Shown in pieces: positions 48,869 to 60,375 of a stretch of 64,000 nt of DNA. Under the pieces are notes generated by a model. It was not told the origin of the DNA, made no database searches, and saw nothing but the letters and a program-made list of their open reading frames with translations. This DNA comes from Alitta virens (Eukaryota; Annelida; Polychaeta; Phyllodocida; Nereididae): the NCBI GenBank assembly GCA_932294295.1, contig OW028574.1:11170215-11234214 (forward strand), given 5' to 3'. Made by a program: the position numbers and the translations under genes. How positions within the stretch are numbered: position 1 is the stretch's first letter; each line of letters begins with the position of its first letter.

Positions 48869-49504
48869 GGCACATCTGAGGTGCACTAGCTTTGGGACTT
48901 GTGTATTTGGGGATCAGTTGCTAAAAGATTTGTGCCCACTTCGGAGTAGTTAGTTAAGGAGAACACTGGGTTAAGGAGTGTTAGTCAAATCAAAGCCTCA
49001 GGATCTAACTGCCCATATCTGCCTGTTATATCCTGACTATGAGGGATTTACCTGTTTTTTTTACCCAATATCATTTAATGAATCAATTTATAGGCCTTTT
49101 TCATGGGAAATTATGGTATATTGTATCAATTTCATGGGAGGGTGTGAATTGGTGAAAACAGTGTGCAACAATAGTATACAAGTTCCAACAAACACAACAA
49201 ACTGACAGATTTAACTAAACACAACAGGATTAACTAATGTTAAAACCTAAGAATTTTCAGAACTGAAACGAAGTTTGCAAACACTGATCTAGAAGGTTGG
49301 TAAGCATCTCAGCTAAGTTAAGCTAATTTCTAAAGGCTAAGGTTTTTTTTTGCAGGTGTTCTTGGAAGAATAGCATATAAGACATATCAAATCGAGCACC
49401 TCAACAAAGAAAGCTCAAGGTTGTTGGATTGGAGCTGAACAGTGGATCAGTATAAATCATTTTTCCTTCTTTTTTATTAAATTGATCCATTAATTTGAGC
49501 TACC
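48868..49504. other. Intergenic, no recognised feature
   Basis: Nothing recognised on either strand. Confidence 0.5.
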
Positions 49505-50985
49505 CAATCTAAGTCTAAATACAATAAATACAAATCTTAAAGGTTTATTTTGTATGGAATGATACTCAACAAACCCATTTTAATGCCTTTATAAGTCAAA
49601 ATATTTTTTGCTCGCGGTTCTATTTAGCTGGCAACTAACTGAGGGAACTGTATATTATCAATTGCCATATTCCCTTTTAACAGTTACGGAATTGTTGGGT
49701 TGCTGATTTGCATTAAATCTATGGCATTTAAATTAGTATTTATAACCGAACACTTTACAGTTGTATATGAAGAAAACAATATTAAGTATTGGAGTCAAGT
49801 GAAAGTAATATAGATCATTATGCAACTAATTATTATGAAATTGCTAGTTATAAACAAAAACTGTTGAATGGGTTGAGCATGGCAATACTATGATCAAATA
49901 TTTAATAAGTGTATGCACATGAATTGTACAACATTTATGGCTGTCATTGCTAAGTATGGGATGCTACGGATTATGAAGGAAGCATCACAATATTTAGCAT
50001 TTTTCCCCAGATTTTCAATTATTATAAAAAAAAAAGAAGAAGGATGAAACAAATGTCAAAATGAAGCTTAAAAGATGAAGTACTATAATCTAGATGAATC
50101 ATTGGCAAAATGTTACTTATGTAATGATCATAGAGTCATGGATATGAGGAGTACCAAATTTTAATATTTTCCTTATTATATTAAATTATCTTACATTAAT
50201 GATCATGAAACTCTAAAAAGTATCTCTACACTATTTTAGATATATTATTTTTAAGTTTTGTATGCATGTAGGTACAGTAGTGTGTGAGTTCTGCTCTGGA
50301 AACAGAAATGTTTGTGTTTTTTTTTCTTGTTTTTTTCTCTAAATATTTTGAAACACAGCTGAGATATGTCGAAGATTCCTGCTCTGGTAACATAATTTAA
50401 CACCATTTTTAGTATTTTTTTCTGATTTTCCATTATTATGTTATCAGCATGAAATTAATATCAAGTTTGAAAAGTGAAAATACTATAATTTAGATATGTT
50501 ATTGATACAATTTCATCATGTAAGGTAAATAGTGTCTTTTATATGGAGGTTTGCAATAGTAGGAATTTTCCCTATTTTGCCCTAATTTTGAAATTTCTAT
50601 AGTATTACGGCCATGAGACCCCCAAAAGGCACCACTACACTATTAAAGACAAATTATGACGAAAATTTAAGCATGTAGGTGCAGTAGCGTCAGAGTTCTG
50701 CTCCGGAAACGAAAAACAATCTTTTTTTCTATTTTTTTCAAATTTTGTAAAACATAGCCAACATATGTCAATGTGACTATCAAAAGGCACCATGAGGCCA
50801 TATAGGGTATTAATGTATATCATTTCATTAGGGTAAGGGCATTTGTGTTAGAGTTCAGCTCTAGAAATGAAAGTGTGTGTTTGAGTTCTGCTCTGGAAAT
50901 GAAAGTGCAATGCCCTCTTGCCTGTCAGACAAACTCTTAACAATTTTAATGATGTGTGCTATGTTGGATTCGCTGAGGATTTAGC
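49505..50985 (+). repeat. Interspersed repeat family R1, longest copy
   Basis: It begins TACAATAAATACAAATCTTA and ends near GGATTCGCTGAGGATTTAGC. It contains the motif GAGTTCTGCTCTGGAAA or a close variant at about 50287, 50691, 50850 and 50884, often preceded by GTAGGTGCAGTAG. Much of it is the reverse complement of 27480-28590, and the right third matches 29220-29465 directly. No coding frame was recognised. The element class is unknown; recurring internal units suggest growth by tandem duplication. Confidence 0.75.
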
Positions 50986-51552
50986 TGCTCTATTTTTTTT
51001 TCTTCATTGTATGACTAACAAGCAAAGGTCTCTTTTTATAATTACTAATACTATAGATGGTGCAAGAGGTCGATTTGCAGACAGTTGTGGATAGCTAGGC
51101 AAGAGTAGCGAGGATCTATGGAAAAGTACATTTTATAGCAATTTCGGCAATAAAGACAAAGACATAACTTATTTGAACTATACTAATTTATTGTAATATT
51201 TTGACATGATACCCTGTCAATATCTGTTACCTGCAACTAATACCCTTTAGTTTGTACAAAATAGATCAATTCATTTTTTCTTTTTCTTTTTGCATGTCCA
51301 GACTACATTAACCAATTCTGATACAGGTGTTTTTTTTGAAAGAGAGCTTTTCTTGTTAAATGTGTTTTTATTTCGCCACCCCCGCGCATAGAACTACTTA
51401 GCTCAGCCATGATCCTAATTAGCCCATCGGTGCAGAAATAATGGATGTAAAGCCGTAATTCACCCACCTCCTAAACTTATTTCCTCTGTAGGTCAGGGTG
51501 GTGAGACTAACCCTTACTTTTAGGGAAAAGTGTTGGCCATTTGTAGCAGTCG
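50986..51552. other. Intergenic with a SINE-B tail
   Basis: At 51405-51475 the phrases CCTAATTAGCCCATCGGTGC and GTAAAGCCGTAATTCACCCACC are the 3' end of a SINE-B without its head. Otherwise nothing recognised. Confidence 0.5.
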
Positions 51553-51553
51553 G

Positions 51554-51613
<60 letters not shown>

Positions 51614-51679
51614 GACTACTTCTACGACTACTACTACGACTACTACTACTAATACTACTACTAATATGACTACTAATAC

Positions 51680-51726
<47 letters not shown>

Positions 51727-51727
51727 A

Positions 51728-51763
<36 letters not shown>

Positions 51764-51775
51764 GACTACTACTAC

Positions 51776-51846
<71 letters not shown>

Positions 51847-51957
51847 ATACTACTATTAATACTATTAAAACTACTACTATGAATTCTACTACTACTTATA
51901 CTACTACTACTACTACTACTGCTGCTGCTGCTACTACTACTACTAATAATAATAATA
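51553..51957 (+). repeat. (ACT)n triplet array, about 400 bp
   Basis: Long runs of ACT/TAC triplets with scattered AAT, ACG and GCT variants. The poly-Thr (plus) and poly-Ser (minus) frames are repeat translations, not proteins. Confidence 0.95.
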
Positions 51958-51962
51958 ATACT

Positions 51963-52100
51963 GGCCAATTGTGCCACGTGCGTTTTTGGATAAACACATG
52001 TTTAATGCATGGTTTTTGCCTCATTGTAATTAGCCAAAAAAACCATGCGTTTTCCATGTGTTTATTCTTCTCACGGAAAACACACGTGGCACATTTGGCC
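51963..52100. mobile_element. Foldback hairpin element F, copy 1
   Basis: The arms 51963-52017 and about 52035-52100 are inverted. Both outer ends read GGCCAA(A/T)TGTGCCACGTG and the inner ends TGCATGGTTTTT / AAAAACCATGCG, with a loop of about 17 bases. It sits at the right edge of the ACT array, and ACT triplets resume after it. A related hairpin is at 55410-55491. It has no coding capacity. Confidence 0.75.
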
Positions 52101-53024
52101 ATGTACTACTACTACATCTACTGAGTTCTAAGCCCTGTAAGGTGAACTCATGATGACGTCATTGATCATCCTACCCGACAGGAAATGAGCCCAAGAACGT
52201 CACATTCTTGTATCAATTAGTTGTTTCTAGCTTGTTTGTTACAAAATAACTAGGGTTTGGTAATATTCTTGACAATACCTGTATTGCAAGGTCTGTGTGC
52301 TGATCTGGTGACATGAGTTTCTTTCAAAAGACTCCCCAAGCAAAATATTTGATCCTATTGTCATCAGAGAGTTCATCTCCTATGATCTCCTAGAGCGTTT
52401 ACATTTTAAATCCAATACTTACACTGTAGTCTCAGAACTCATCATTTTGGCCATATTGGCCACCCTTGGGCTTTTTATGTGGTGCAATTTCAATATGCTC
52501 TCAGAAGTTGGGTATTAAAGGGAAACTAAACCCTTCAGCACTTTACCTGTCAGAAGTTAGCTTGGGTCCATAGAAACACATCCACGCTATTCATAACTTG
52601 TATATGGGCACTGGTAAAGTAATATCCTGCATTTATTAGCCCTGTGTTGCGAACTACGGAGGCCGCCATTTTTGATTATCCCGGGTGTTTTGCACTCGCC
52701 GGAAATACGTCACTGTTGTCCTCTCAGCCCCAATGATAACCAAGTGGGCAATCCAACTGCTTGACTGACCATTGCTCACCTGCTCACGATTATTGTGAGC
52801 TGACCAGTGTCAGAAACAGGTGTTAATTGCACTTGAGCCTTTGTTAAGAACAAGTCATGCTCAAGTGTCAAGTTAATTGCCATTGAATAATTTGAGATAT
52901 GTACAATGACAATTGTATTAAAACAGACTCTTGTCAACATCTGCTAGCTGACATGCTCCTTATATATAATAATAATTAAAGCCTTCTTGTCCAACTGTGC
53001 TGCTATTAATACTATATATATATA

Positions 53025-53315
53025 GATTTTATTGACATGTAAAATATCATAAATGATACATATGTCATTCAGTTAAAAGATAACATGAAAGAGACATTAA
53101 TGTAAGTACAGAAAGCAATAAAATTTCAATAATCAAGGTTCCAGCCACCAAGTTAACTTATAATACGTGTTTAAAATCCACATACACAATAGAAAAAAAT
53201 ACAAGCCGCTAATAAAAACATTTCACTCTCAAAGTCCAAAACATGACAAGCACATCATAACTAATAAACTAATAAACTAAATTAATAACTGTGTGGATAC
53301 AGGAGATGGTTTTCT
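53025..53315 (-). mobile_element. LINE 3' untranslated tail
   Basis: Downstream of the LINE stop codon on the minus strand, the AT-rich tail ends with AATAAA (plus 53028-53033) and a (TA)n run at about 53013-53024. That matches a LINE 3' end with its own poly(A)-type signal and simple-repeat tail. Confidence 0.6.
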
Positions 53316-54065
53316 CTACACATCAGCTTGAAGGAGAAACTTTCCTAAACTAATTAATAACTCAGGTTCCTTGTTTGTCATTATTGCTGTAAACTTAGTT
53401 ATATCATCTAGAGACAAGAAGTTGTTAATAAATTTAGTTGCATTCAAAAAAAGGTTAACACGGTGTTGCTCATTACCAGGACAGACAATCAGACAGTGAA
53501 TTTCGTCTTCTACAAAGTTTAACGTACACTTTTCACATATTCTATTTGGAGCAGGAATTATTGGTTTATGGTGTCGACCTGTTTCAATCTTCAGGCTATG
53601 TGAACTTGTCCTAAATCTAGCTATTTTAGTTAACACTTTGCGAATTTGTTGCAATTCAAGATAAGGTTCTATTCTACAATCAGTTTTAAATAGTTTATAT
53701 GTCCTAAGTTTTGGTTGTTGTGAACTGTCATTTATTGCATTTATAAGTCGCTCATGTTCGGCTTCATAGAGTCTTAGTTTCACTGTGTTAGAGATATTAT
53801 CAATGTCAAAGTTTCTGAGGTTACTAATATCATATTCAATGTTGCAGTTATTTAATACATGACACACTTTACTGAACCAGTTATTTCCATTTACTGCATT
53901 CACATAAATTTCCTTCTGAAAATTTAAACATTTCTTAAGTAAACTGTCATCAGGTGCTCTTTCCAATCTTATCCAGTAATTCACCATTCTAATTTTCTGT
54001 CTGACATGCAATGGGAATACTATTTTATATCTTTTTATTATAAATTTTATTTGTAATCTTTTATT
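53316..54065 (-). pseudogene. 5'-truncated LINE reverse-transcriptase ORF, C-terminal part
   Basis: An open minus-strand frame of 249 codons runs from about 54065 (in-frame stop at 54066-54068) to TAG at 53316-53318. It reads VFPLHVRQKIRMVNYWIRL near the start, then the typical FRTSSHSLKIETGRH block and a C-terminal zinc motif CEKC-x9-H-x4-C followed by PGNEQHR. This layout is the C-terminal domain of non-LTR retrotransposon polyproteins found across marine invertebrates. The catalytic palm (FADD) is missing, so it is a dead 5'-truncated copy. No frameshift was seen in the retained part, which suggests a fairly recent insertion. Confidence 0.85.
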
Positions 54066-55028
54066 TTATTTTTTCCCTGCTCACAAATGAATAAATAAAT
54101 ATATCTCATAGAAAAACAATCCTAAGGTCAATTGCCCAGCTGTGCCTGAGTATTATAATGAATAGTTCCTAATGAGCAATTTTGAGTATTTTAAATCATA
54201 GTGGCAAGTATACATTTATGAAACAATAACATAAAATGACCCATTGCAGTGAAAAAATGTTTGTTAATCCACTAAGACATGAATCCATTAAAAATGACAC
54301 ATTGGAAACTATTGGATACAGTTTTGTTTAAAATTAGTTTTTATATTTTCTTTTACACTGGTATATATAGGTGATATTTATTTATGTGTCAATGCAAGTG
54401 ACATCCAATTGAATAAAGTGCAATTTAGTAATTGATTCATGCTGCTAATCTTGCTGAAGATACTTAGGGGAAAATGTATACAGTGTATTAAACTCTAGAA
54501 ACCGACCAGGGCCACAGCCAGAACTGACCTTACCTGGATGAGTACTACAAGGAGACAACAATTTTGTTTTTGAAGGGTTATACCCTTCAAAACAAAAACC
54601 AACAAAACGCCCCCACTAGCACCTCGGACACAATATTAATTTGAAATTGAATAATACTCAAAAGTTATGGTTGTGTCAGGGCTTTAGGTACCAAGAACGC
54701 CCTATCCAGCCCTGGCTACGCCCCTGAAATATACTAAATTAAATGCTAGGAACATAATACAAGCATTAGGCACCTATAAATTCCGAATCTGAATTGCAAT
54801 TTTATTCAGGGGCATTCCATATAGGATTATTATACTAATTGTAATTCTGTCTGGCCTATTTAAAGATAAATTGCAATCATACAATATTTCAAAGAGGTAC
54901 AATTTTATTAACCCTTGATAATGGTGTAATATCAACAATGAGACAGATTGCAATCATTGCAGAAATATGAATCAAATTACAGGATTGTCAATGTCAGACA
55001 TATGGCCTATATGTACTGAGGACATAAG

Positions 55029-55036
55029 TGACGTCA
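55029..55036 (+). promoter_or_regulatory. Perfect CRE palindrome inside a DNA element
   Basis: TGACGTCA occurs in the subterminal region of the TTAA-flanked element. The opposite subterminal region has a diverged TACGTCAC near 52706, so the site may belong to the element's symmetric ends. Confidence 0.3.
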
Positions 55037-55225
55037 CTAGCCTTGGTGCCGTGTGCAATAATGGCGTCCCCCAGCGTTCTGGCGGGGAGTGCAAACTGCA
55101 CTTTTAATTGGCTCAAAATCATACTTAATTTGACTTGTAGACACTTTTATTCACGGCAATATATTATTTTACATCTAATTCAACTTTTAAAATGAACATA
55201 CAAAACTCTGTTAGTTCCCCTTTAA

Positions 55226-56825
55226 TTGTATTCTTATGCTGTAGAGCCCCATAATTATGACTCTCCAGTGCAAAGACCACCTCCATTTGAGACCACTCTG
55301 AGACCAATATAAAGATAACCTCGATATTAGGAAATTCAGTGTCTGGTCAGGGTACGTTTGACTGTAAGAATCTTCAGTCAACTTATAGCAGGGAATACTG
55401 AAACTGATCTTGGATAAACGCATGGAAAATGCATGGTTTTTCCCTAATTAAAATGAGGCAAAAACCATGCGTTTTCCATGCGTTTATCCAAACGCATGGA
55501 AAACGCGCGTAGCACATTTGACCATGTATCGTGTGATGTGACATGTTCTGGGTTGTGCATGTCATGGAGCATCATGTCACTCTGTTCTTTGATGACCCAT
55601 TGGAGAAGAGGTTAGTGCCCATAGCAACACAAAATTAACTATCTCCAGTACTTAGAGAATGGCCTGTTCGTGGAATGCAAAGATCACATGATGAGACAAT
55701 GTGGCTCTTCCAGAAGATTATTTTCAGTGACCACACCATCGGATCTAATAAAAGCTGCCCCAAATGATTTTTAATAAGAGCTCATTTTATTGTTTTCATC
55801 ATGACATAAATAAAGCTAAGCTTACATTTGGATAACATATATAACATTAAACTAAAACAAGCCTGATACTCAGGCATGAGAGAGTTTTGAGATAACACTT
55901 GCAATATTTTGTCCATGTCTCAAGGTCACCCACTTTCCCCTATGTACAGCTGTACTGCATTTGAGTGAACGTAATTTCCTCACTTGCTGGATTTATTACA
56001 GATTGTCCCATCCTTTGTCAACAATGAATATCAAATGTACAGAAAGTTTAGCCTCTTAAGTTGGATGATGTGAGGTCCTTGGACCAACAGTGACTACCAC
56101 CCAAAGTCCAAAGAAATCACATCTTGCACATTCCAGGCACAGAAGCAAATCGTGTGGAGAATTTGGCTCTATCAGCCTGCTCTGTTTACTGTCAGACAAG
56201 GATTTGGCAGAACTCTAGAAATGGTGTACAAATGATTGTCTTAGAGGGGTCTCCTTGTCTCTTTTTATAACTGACTTCCCCATGGGTCTAATAAATCTTT
56301 TGTCATTGTCATTGTTACACAAGACCTATAATGTTAGATGAATGATGGGGATTAAGAATGCATGGGAGACTGTAAAAAAAAAGACACCTTACTATTAAAA
56401 CCACATACATTTTGGAACCTAAAACACCCTATCGTAAACGCAATCAATTTGTCTCAATTTTGAGTTTCTACTGCATTTATAATTAGAGAGACTTCGTTAA
56501 CACTGTAAACATAAACAGCTCTGCAAACAATTTAAACGATTATTCTAATGTCTGGGCTCCTTTAGCACATTGTAAAACAACACTGTGTATGCAGACTGTG
56601 TGTGGTTTGCAATTTCATTGCCAGTAGCTGCCTCAACAAACCCGAAGTAATGTGATCATGGCACATTGGAAGTCTTTTCTAGTAGTAGTCTGTTGCCTTG
56701 CTTATACAGTTGGACCATTATACAATGCATTTTTTCACCCTCGGCAAAAACATTTACCAAATGTATTGTAGTTACTGCGGTGAAAAGTTGTCCGTGTACC
56801 GGCGGAGGTCACCCTTTCGTTTCCA
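55226..56825. other. Intergenic stretch with one foldback element
   Basis: Apart from the hairpin at 55410-55491 nothing is recognised. The plus frames near 56666-56895 end in a SINE-B tail and are not genes. Confidence 0.5.
55410..55491. mobile_element. Foldback hairpin element F, copy 2
   Basis: Arms of 32 bases (55410-55441 and 55460-55491) pair with a single mismatch around an 18-base loop. The left arm starts TTGGATAAACGCATGG and the right arm ends CCATGCGTTTATCCAA. A third partial unit ACGCATGGAAAACGCGCG follows at 55492, then CACATTTGACCATGTA, as in copy 1 at 51963-52110. Confidence 0.85.
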
Positions 56826-56930
56826 GAACAGTGGTAGGTGGGTGGGTGGGTGGATTAGGGCTTTACGTCCTGTATTTCTGCACCTGATGGGCTAATTAGG
56901 ACAGGCAGGGACAATGGTAATCAGATGATG
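56826..56930 (-). repeat. SINE-B tail fragment (minus)
   Basis: GGATTAGGGCTTTACGTCC, ATTTCTGCACCTGATGGGC and AGGACAGGCAGGGAC are the SINE-B body in reverse; the tRNA-like head is missing. (GGTG)n precedes it. Confidence 0.75.
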
Positions 56931-56935
56931 GTTTG

Positions 56936-57840
56936 GGAGCAGAACTCAAACACTATATACATTGATATAAATTGGCATTAAATTAGTCTTTACGGCCTCG
57001 TTGTGCCTTTTGATGGTCTCATTGACATGTCTCAGCTATGTTTTACCTTAGAACGGAATAGGAAAAAAATGGGAAATTCTTTTTTTTACGTATTAAGAGT
57101 ATAACTATGACACCTTTGCACCTACATTGTTAAAACTTTTTCATGATATGTCTAAAATAGTGTAAGTGTACCTTTTAGGGTTTTAATGGCCGTAGATATT
57201 GTCGAATTACAATTAGGAAAAGATGTGAAAAACTCATATTTTCCCAATTATCCACATCTCAACTACTATTATACCTACAACCTGTTATTTTGCTGTAAAA
57301 ATGTCTAAAAAATAGTACTTTCACTTTCAAAACTTTATTTGATGTTTAGTTCATGCATTCTTCATAAAATTAAAAACATATGAAAAAATTATGTTGATTG
57401 CTACATTGCCTTAACCCTGGTACTCTATGTTTTCAATGATATCCATAATTATTTTAGAATTAAAGTGTATTTTTAAAATTTGATAACCTCATTCTAATAT
57501 TCTTCGTATGTAAGACAAGTGATCAGGGGAAAATTCATATTTTCCCAAAACTCTACATCTCAACTACTTTATACCTATACACATGAAATTTAGATGTGAA
57601 AAGGTCGAAATCAAATAATTTCACTATCAAAACTTTAAGATGTCATTATTTCACACTTATAATAGAAAACAAATCCCGAAATTACTCCAATTATGTTGTT
57701 TGCTATATTCTCCAAAGCTGTTACTGTAGCCTATATTTAAAATGACACCCTTTTCCCCCATTAAAAAGGTCACAGGCCTTGGCTCTAGAGTCAAAATTTT
57801 ACACATATGCCAATATGTATTCTTTAATTTTGTCAAATTT
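56936..57840 (-). repeat. Interspersed repeat family R1, copy 4 (minus)
   Basis: It opens with GAGCAGAACTCAAACAC, then TTGTGCCTTTTGATGGTC, CATTGACATGTCTCAGC and TTTGCACCTACATTG, the complements of landmarks at 50270-50870. The right part is more diverged, with repeated phrases on CTACATCTCAACTACT at about 57250 and 57550. Confidence 0.6.
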
Positions 57841-57967
57841 GTCAAGGGTATGCTGCTGCAATGAAAAAAACAACCCCAATTAAAGATGTAGATATTGACA
57901 TTTTGACCTTAAAATAGGACATTCTGATATCTGTATAATTTAGGAATGTGATGACATGCGGAGATAC

Positions 57968-58120
57968 CTAGCGCTCTTGGCTCCCGGTCGAGCCTAAGTT
58001 GGATGGTTGTTTCATCCTTCGTCTCATTGCCATGGTCTCTGCCTGTCCTAATTAGCCCAACTGGTGCAGAAATACAGGACGTAAAGCCCTAATCACACAC
58101 AGACACACACACACACACAT
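57968..58120 (+). repeat. SINE-B, headless, with (CA)n tail
   Basis: The copy starts inside the B-box region (TCCCGGTCGAGCC) and keeps the full body to CGTAAAGCCCTAATCACAC, followed by a (CA)n run at 58087-58118 that probably replaces the original tail. Confidence 0.8.
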
Positions 58121-58689
58121 GCGAAGATACCAAGAAGACAAGCGGGGGCTTCCACACAGAGATATTTGCAATAATTAATTGATTTATGTGATATGTTTAA
58201 TTATTTGTGTAACTCATGTAATATTTTATTCTTCATAAATAACAAACACCACAACCTGAGGCAAAGTCAAGTATTGATGGTGACACGAAAATTAAAAACC
58301 ATTTGAGGCAATGCTACAGCATTTTTTACGTCTCAGACATTTTTGTCACTTTTATGTCAAGGACAGATACGCAATCATCCAGTTGCGTTTAGCTTTAAGA
58401 AATAACAATGCATGAACATTCATTTATAAATATGAGATACTTCCATGGTTAGATATTATTAGACATGGAATTCCTCTCAAGAATGTTCTGCTCATAATGT
58501 CAGAAAGCCGGAGAAAATAAATAATAACAAATAAATTCTTTTTTATTTAAAGTAACAATAAAATAACAATAAACACTAGCACAAAGGATATTATTTGACC
58601 TGGAGAAATTGAAACAATTGTGTTTCTGAAATCTTGATTTAGCCAATAGTAAATAGGTAAAAAATGGGTTTTTATTTTGCTGAAACATA

Positions 58690-59360
58690 TTTATTTCAAT
58701 TTCACGAATGTGCCTAATGCTCAATAACAGGTTCGATTTTATCAGTAGGTGTGCGCAATGTATCAGATCGCACAGAAAGAGTGTAAACTACTATTGTAAA
58801 CTGGCATAAAAAAGGAACTACCGACAGATAATACATCTATCTGTTGACCCTTTCATGTATATTACATAGTTCATTGCTTCTAAAACCGCAGAGATTCTTT
58901 TTACTGCTCTGTTTTTAGCTTAAAAGACACATTGATGCCTCGCTTCCAGACAGTTTTATCAGTCTTCCTTAGCAATTCTCTTCCACTGATTCAACTTTTG
59001 GCCAATTCATTACAGTCCGTTGTCTTCCCAAGTACTTTTCTTGCTTTTTAATTCACAAACTTTGACAAGTCTTGAGACATCAAATAGACTTTCTCAGAAA
59101 ATTTCTAAGTTCCAGTCTTAATAAATCATGATGCTGCATCATACTTACAATTTTTTTTAAGTTAATTAAACTAAATAAAAAGAATTTGTGCAGAAATTAC
59201 TGCAGTCAAGTGGATTAAATTTACTTTGAAATTTGTACATCTTTTGCTAAAACCTCAAGTAAAATTGAGCGTCTGCTCTGTAACCAGGGATACCCGCCTA
59301 AAAAGGAATGATTAAGACTTGGAAAGACCTAGATACTTTTAATTACAGCATACGGATAAT
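58690..59360 (+). repeat. Inverted repeat pair R2, left arm
   Basis: This segment is the approximate reverse complement of 63290-63920. Shared landmarks: CACGAATGTGCCTAATGCTC, GTTCATTGCT-C-TAAAA, TCTTTTTACTGCTCTGTTTT, CAGACAGTTTTATCAGTCTT, TTGGCCAATTCATTACAGTC, AACCTCAAGTA and CTGTAACCA-GG-ATACC. An internal 38-base block (59082-59119) lies in the opposite relative orientation. No coding frame was seen. Confidence 0.8.
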
Positions 59361-60085
59361 GCGTATCCGTGCCTCTAAAACTGTGTGTTCCATACCTTGA
59401 TTTACTAGGAAAATTCTTGCTAGAAAATGAATGGCAAAGAATAAAAAATGGAGCTGACCAACTCTGTTGAATTATTCGTCTTTAAAGATTGGCTGCTGTG
59501 CATTGTCACATCTTGGTTTATTCCAAATAAATAAAAATGCACTCTTGAAGAATAACATACTTTCAAATGAAGTATTGTATTGTAATGCCTCAATGCTAAG
59601 AGGTGGATCAAAAGTGGGGATGTAATGCTACAAATACATACAGTACAGAAGCTGTGATAGCTACGCAATCTTTGTGGTAAAACTAGACACCCAGGTTAGC
59701 ACACATACTTATTACAAGAACAGAATTTGCTTACCATCTACTGTGGACTTGTAAACCTCATTTGGTGCTCGTTAACTTGGGCCTATCCCTCTTTGCCCAG
59801 ATTGCCCCACAGCAAATTCCTCAGAGGGAACTAATTTGATTGATGGAGATCTACTCCACATCATGAAGCAAATTTTGGCATGTCACAATGATGCTGTTTT
59901 GAACTGCAGTTACAGATGATCATGATAGTGTAAAAAGGTTGAGCTAAACCAAAAACAAAGCCCATCAGGTTGGTTTGCATGATAATTGGTATGATATTTC
60001 CAAATATACAAAATATTTATTTTTTAGTTCGGACGGATTACAAAACAAATGAAAGAGAACCTGTGACTGACTCTGTGGCTGATTC
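59361..60085. other. Intergenic, no recognised feature
   Basis: Nothing recognised. Confidence 0.5.
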
Positions 60086-60089
60086 TGGA

Positions 60090-60375
60090 AGTGAAGGCCA
60101 TTTAACTCTTTTAGAGGAGCAGTTAGTGTAGAGGTCCTGGGCTCGAGCCTCATTTGCTGCACTTTCTGTTTGTGGCCTTTGGCAAGCCACTAAGTCTTCA
60201 CTGCCACTGTCCACCCAGCAGATGAGTGGGTACCTGGCTCGAGAAGACTATGATGGATTTAGAAAGACGGATGCATCCAGCAAGATGTGGAACAGCTACC
60301 GAGTACCTGCGCTAACCGCAAGTAACTGTTGAATACTCCCCAGGGAGCTGAGATGGAGAGCCAGGGAAGCCGCCA
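60090..60375 (+). repeat. SINE-C, distinct SINE-like repeat
   Basis: A head-like GAGGAGCAGTTAGTGTAGAGG and B-box-like GGGCTCGAGCCTC are followed by TGGCCTTTGGCAAGCCACTAA and CAGCAGATGAGTGGGTACC. The last two resemble the conserved central domains shared by several animal SINE superfamilies. That resemblance is from memory and the family is not identified. Confidence 0.45.

Larger units (their letters stand above)
52519..55221. mobile_element. TTAA-flanked DNA element (about 2.7 kb) carrying a LINE insertion
   Basis: TTAA stands at 52515-52518 and 55222-55225. The termini are inverted: AGGGAAACTAAAC at the left and GTTAGTTCCCCT at the right. Subterminal parts are GC-rich with GGCCGCCATTTTTG (about 52660) and the opposing AATGGCGTCCCCCAGCG (about 55058), plus CGTCAC/GACGTCAC words. 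No transposase was seen. The centre contains the minus-strand LINE fragment. A nonautonomous piggyBac-like element is the best guess. Confidence 0.6.

Noticed and set aside
51498..52124. 208-codon poly-Thr frame and poly-Ser frame on the other strand
   Set aside because: Direct product of the ACT triplet array and the adjacent hairpin; no gene signal.
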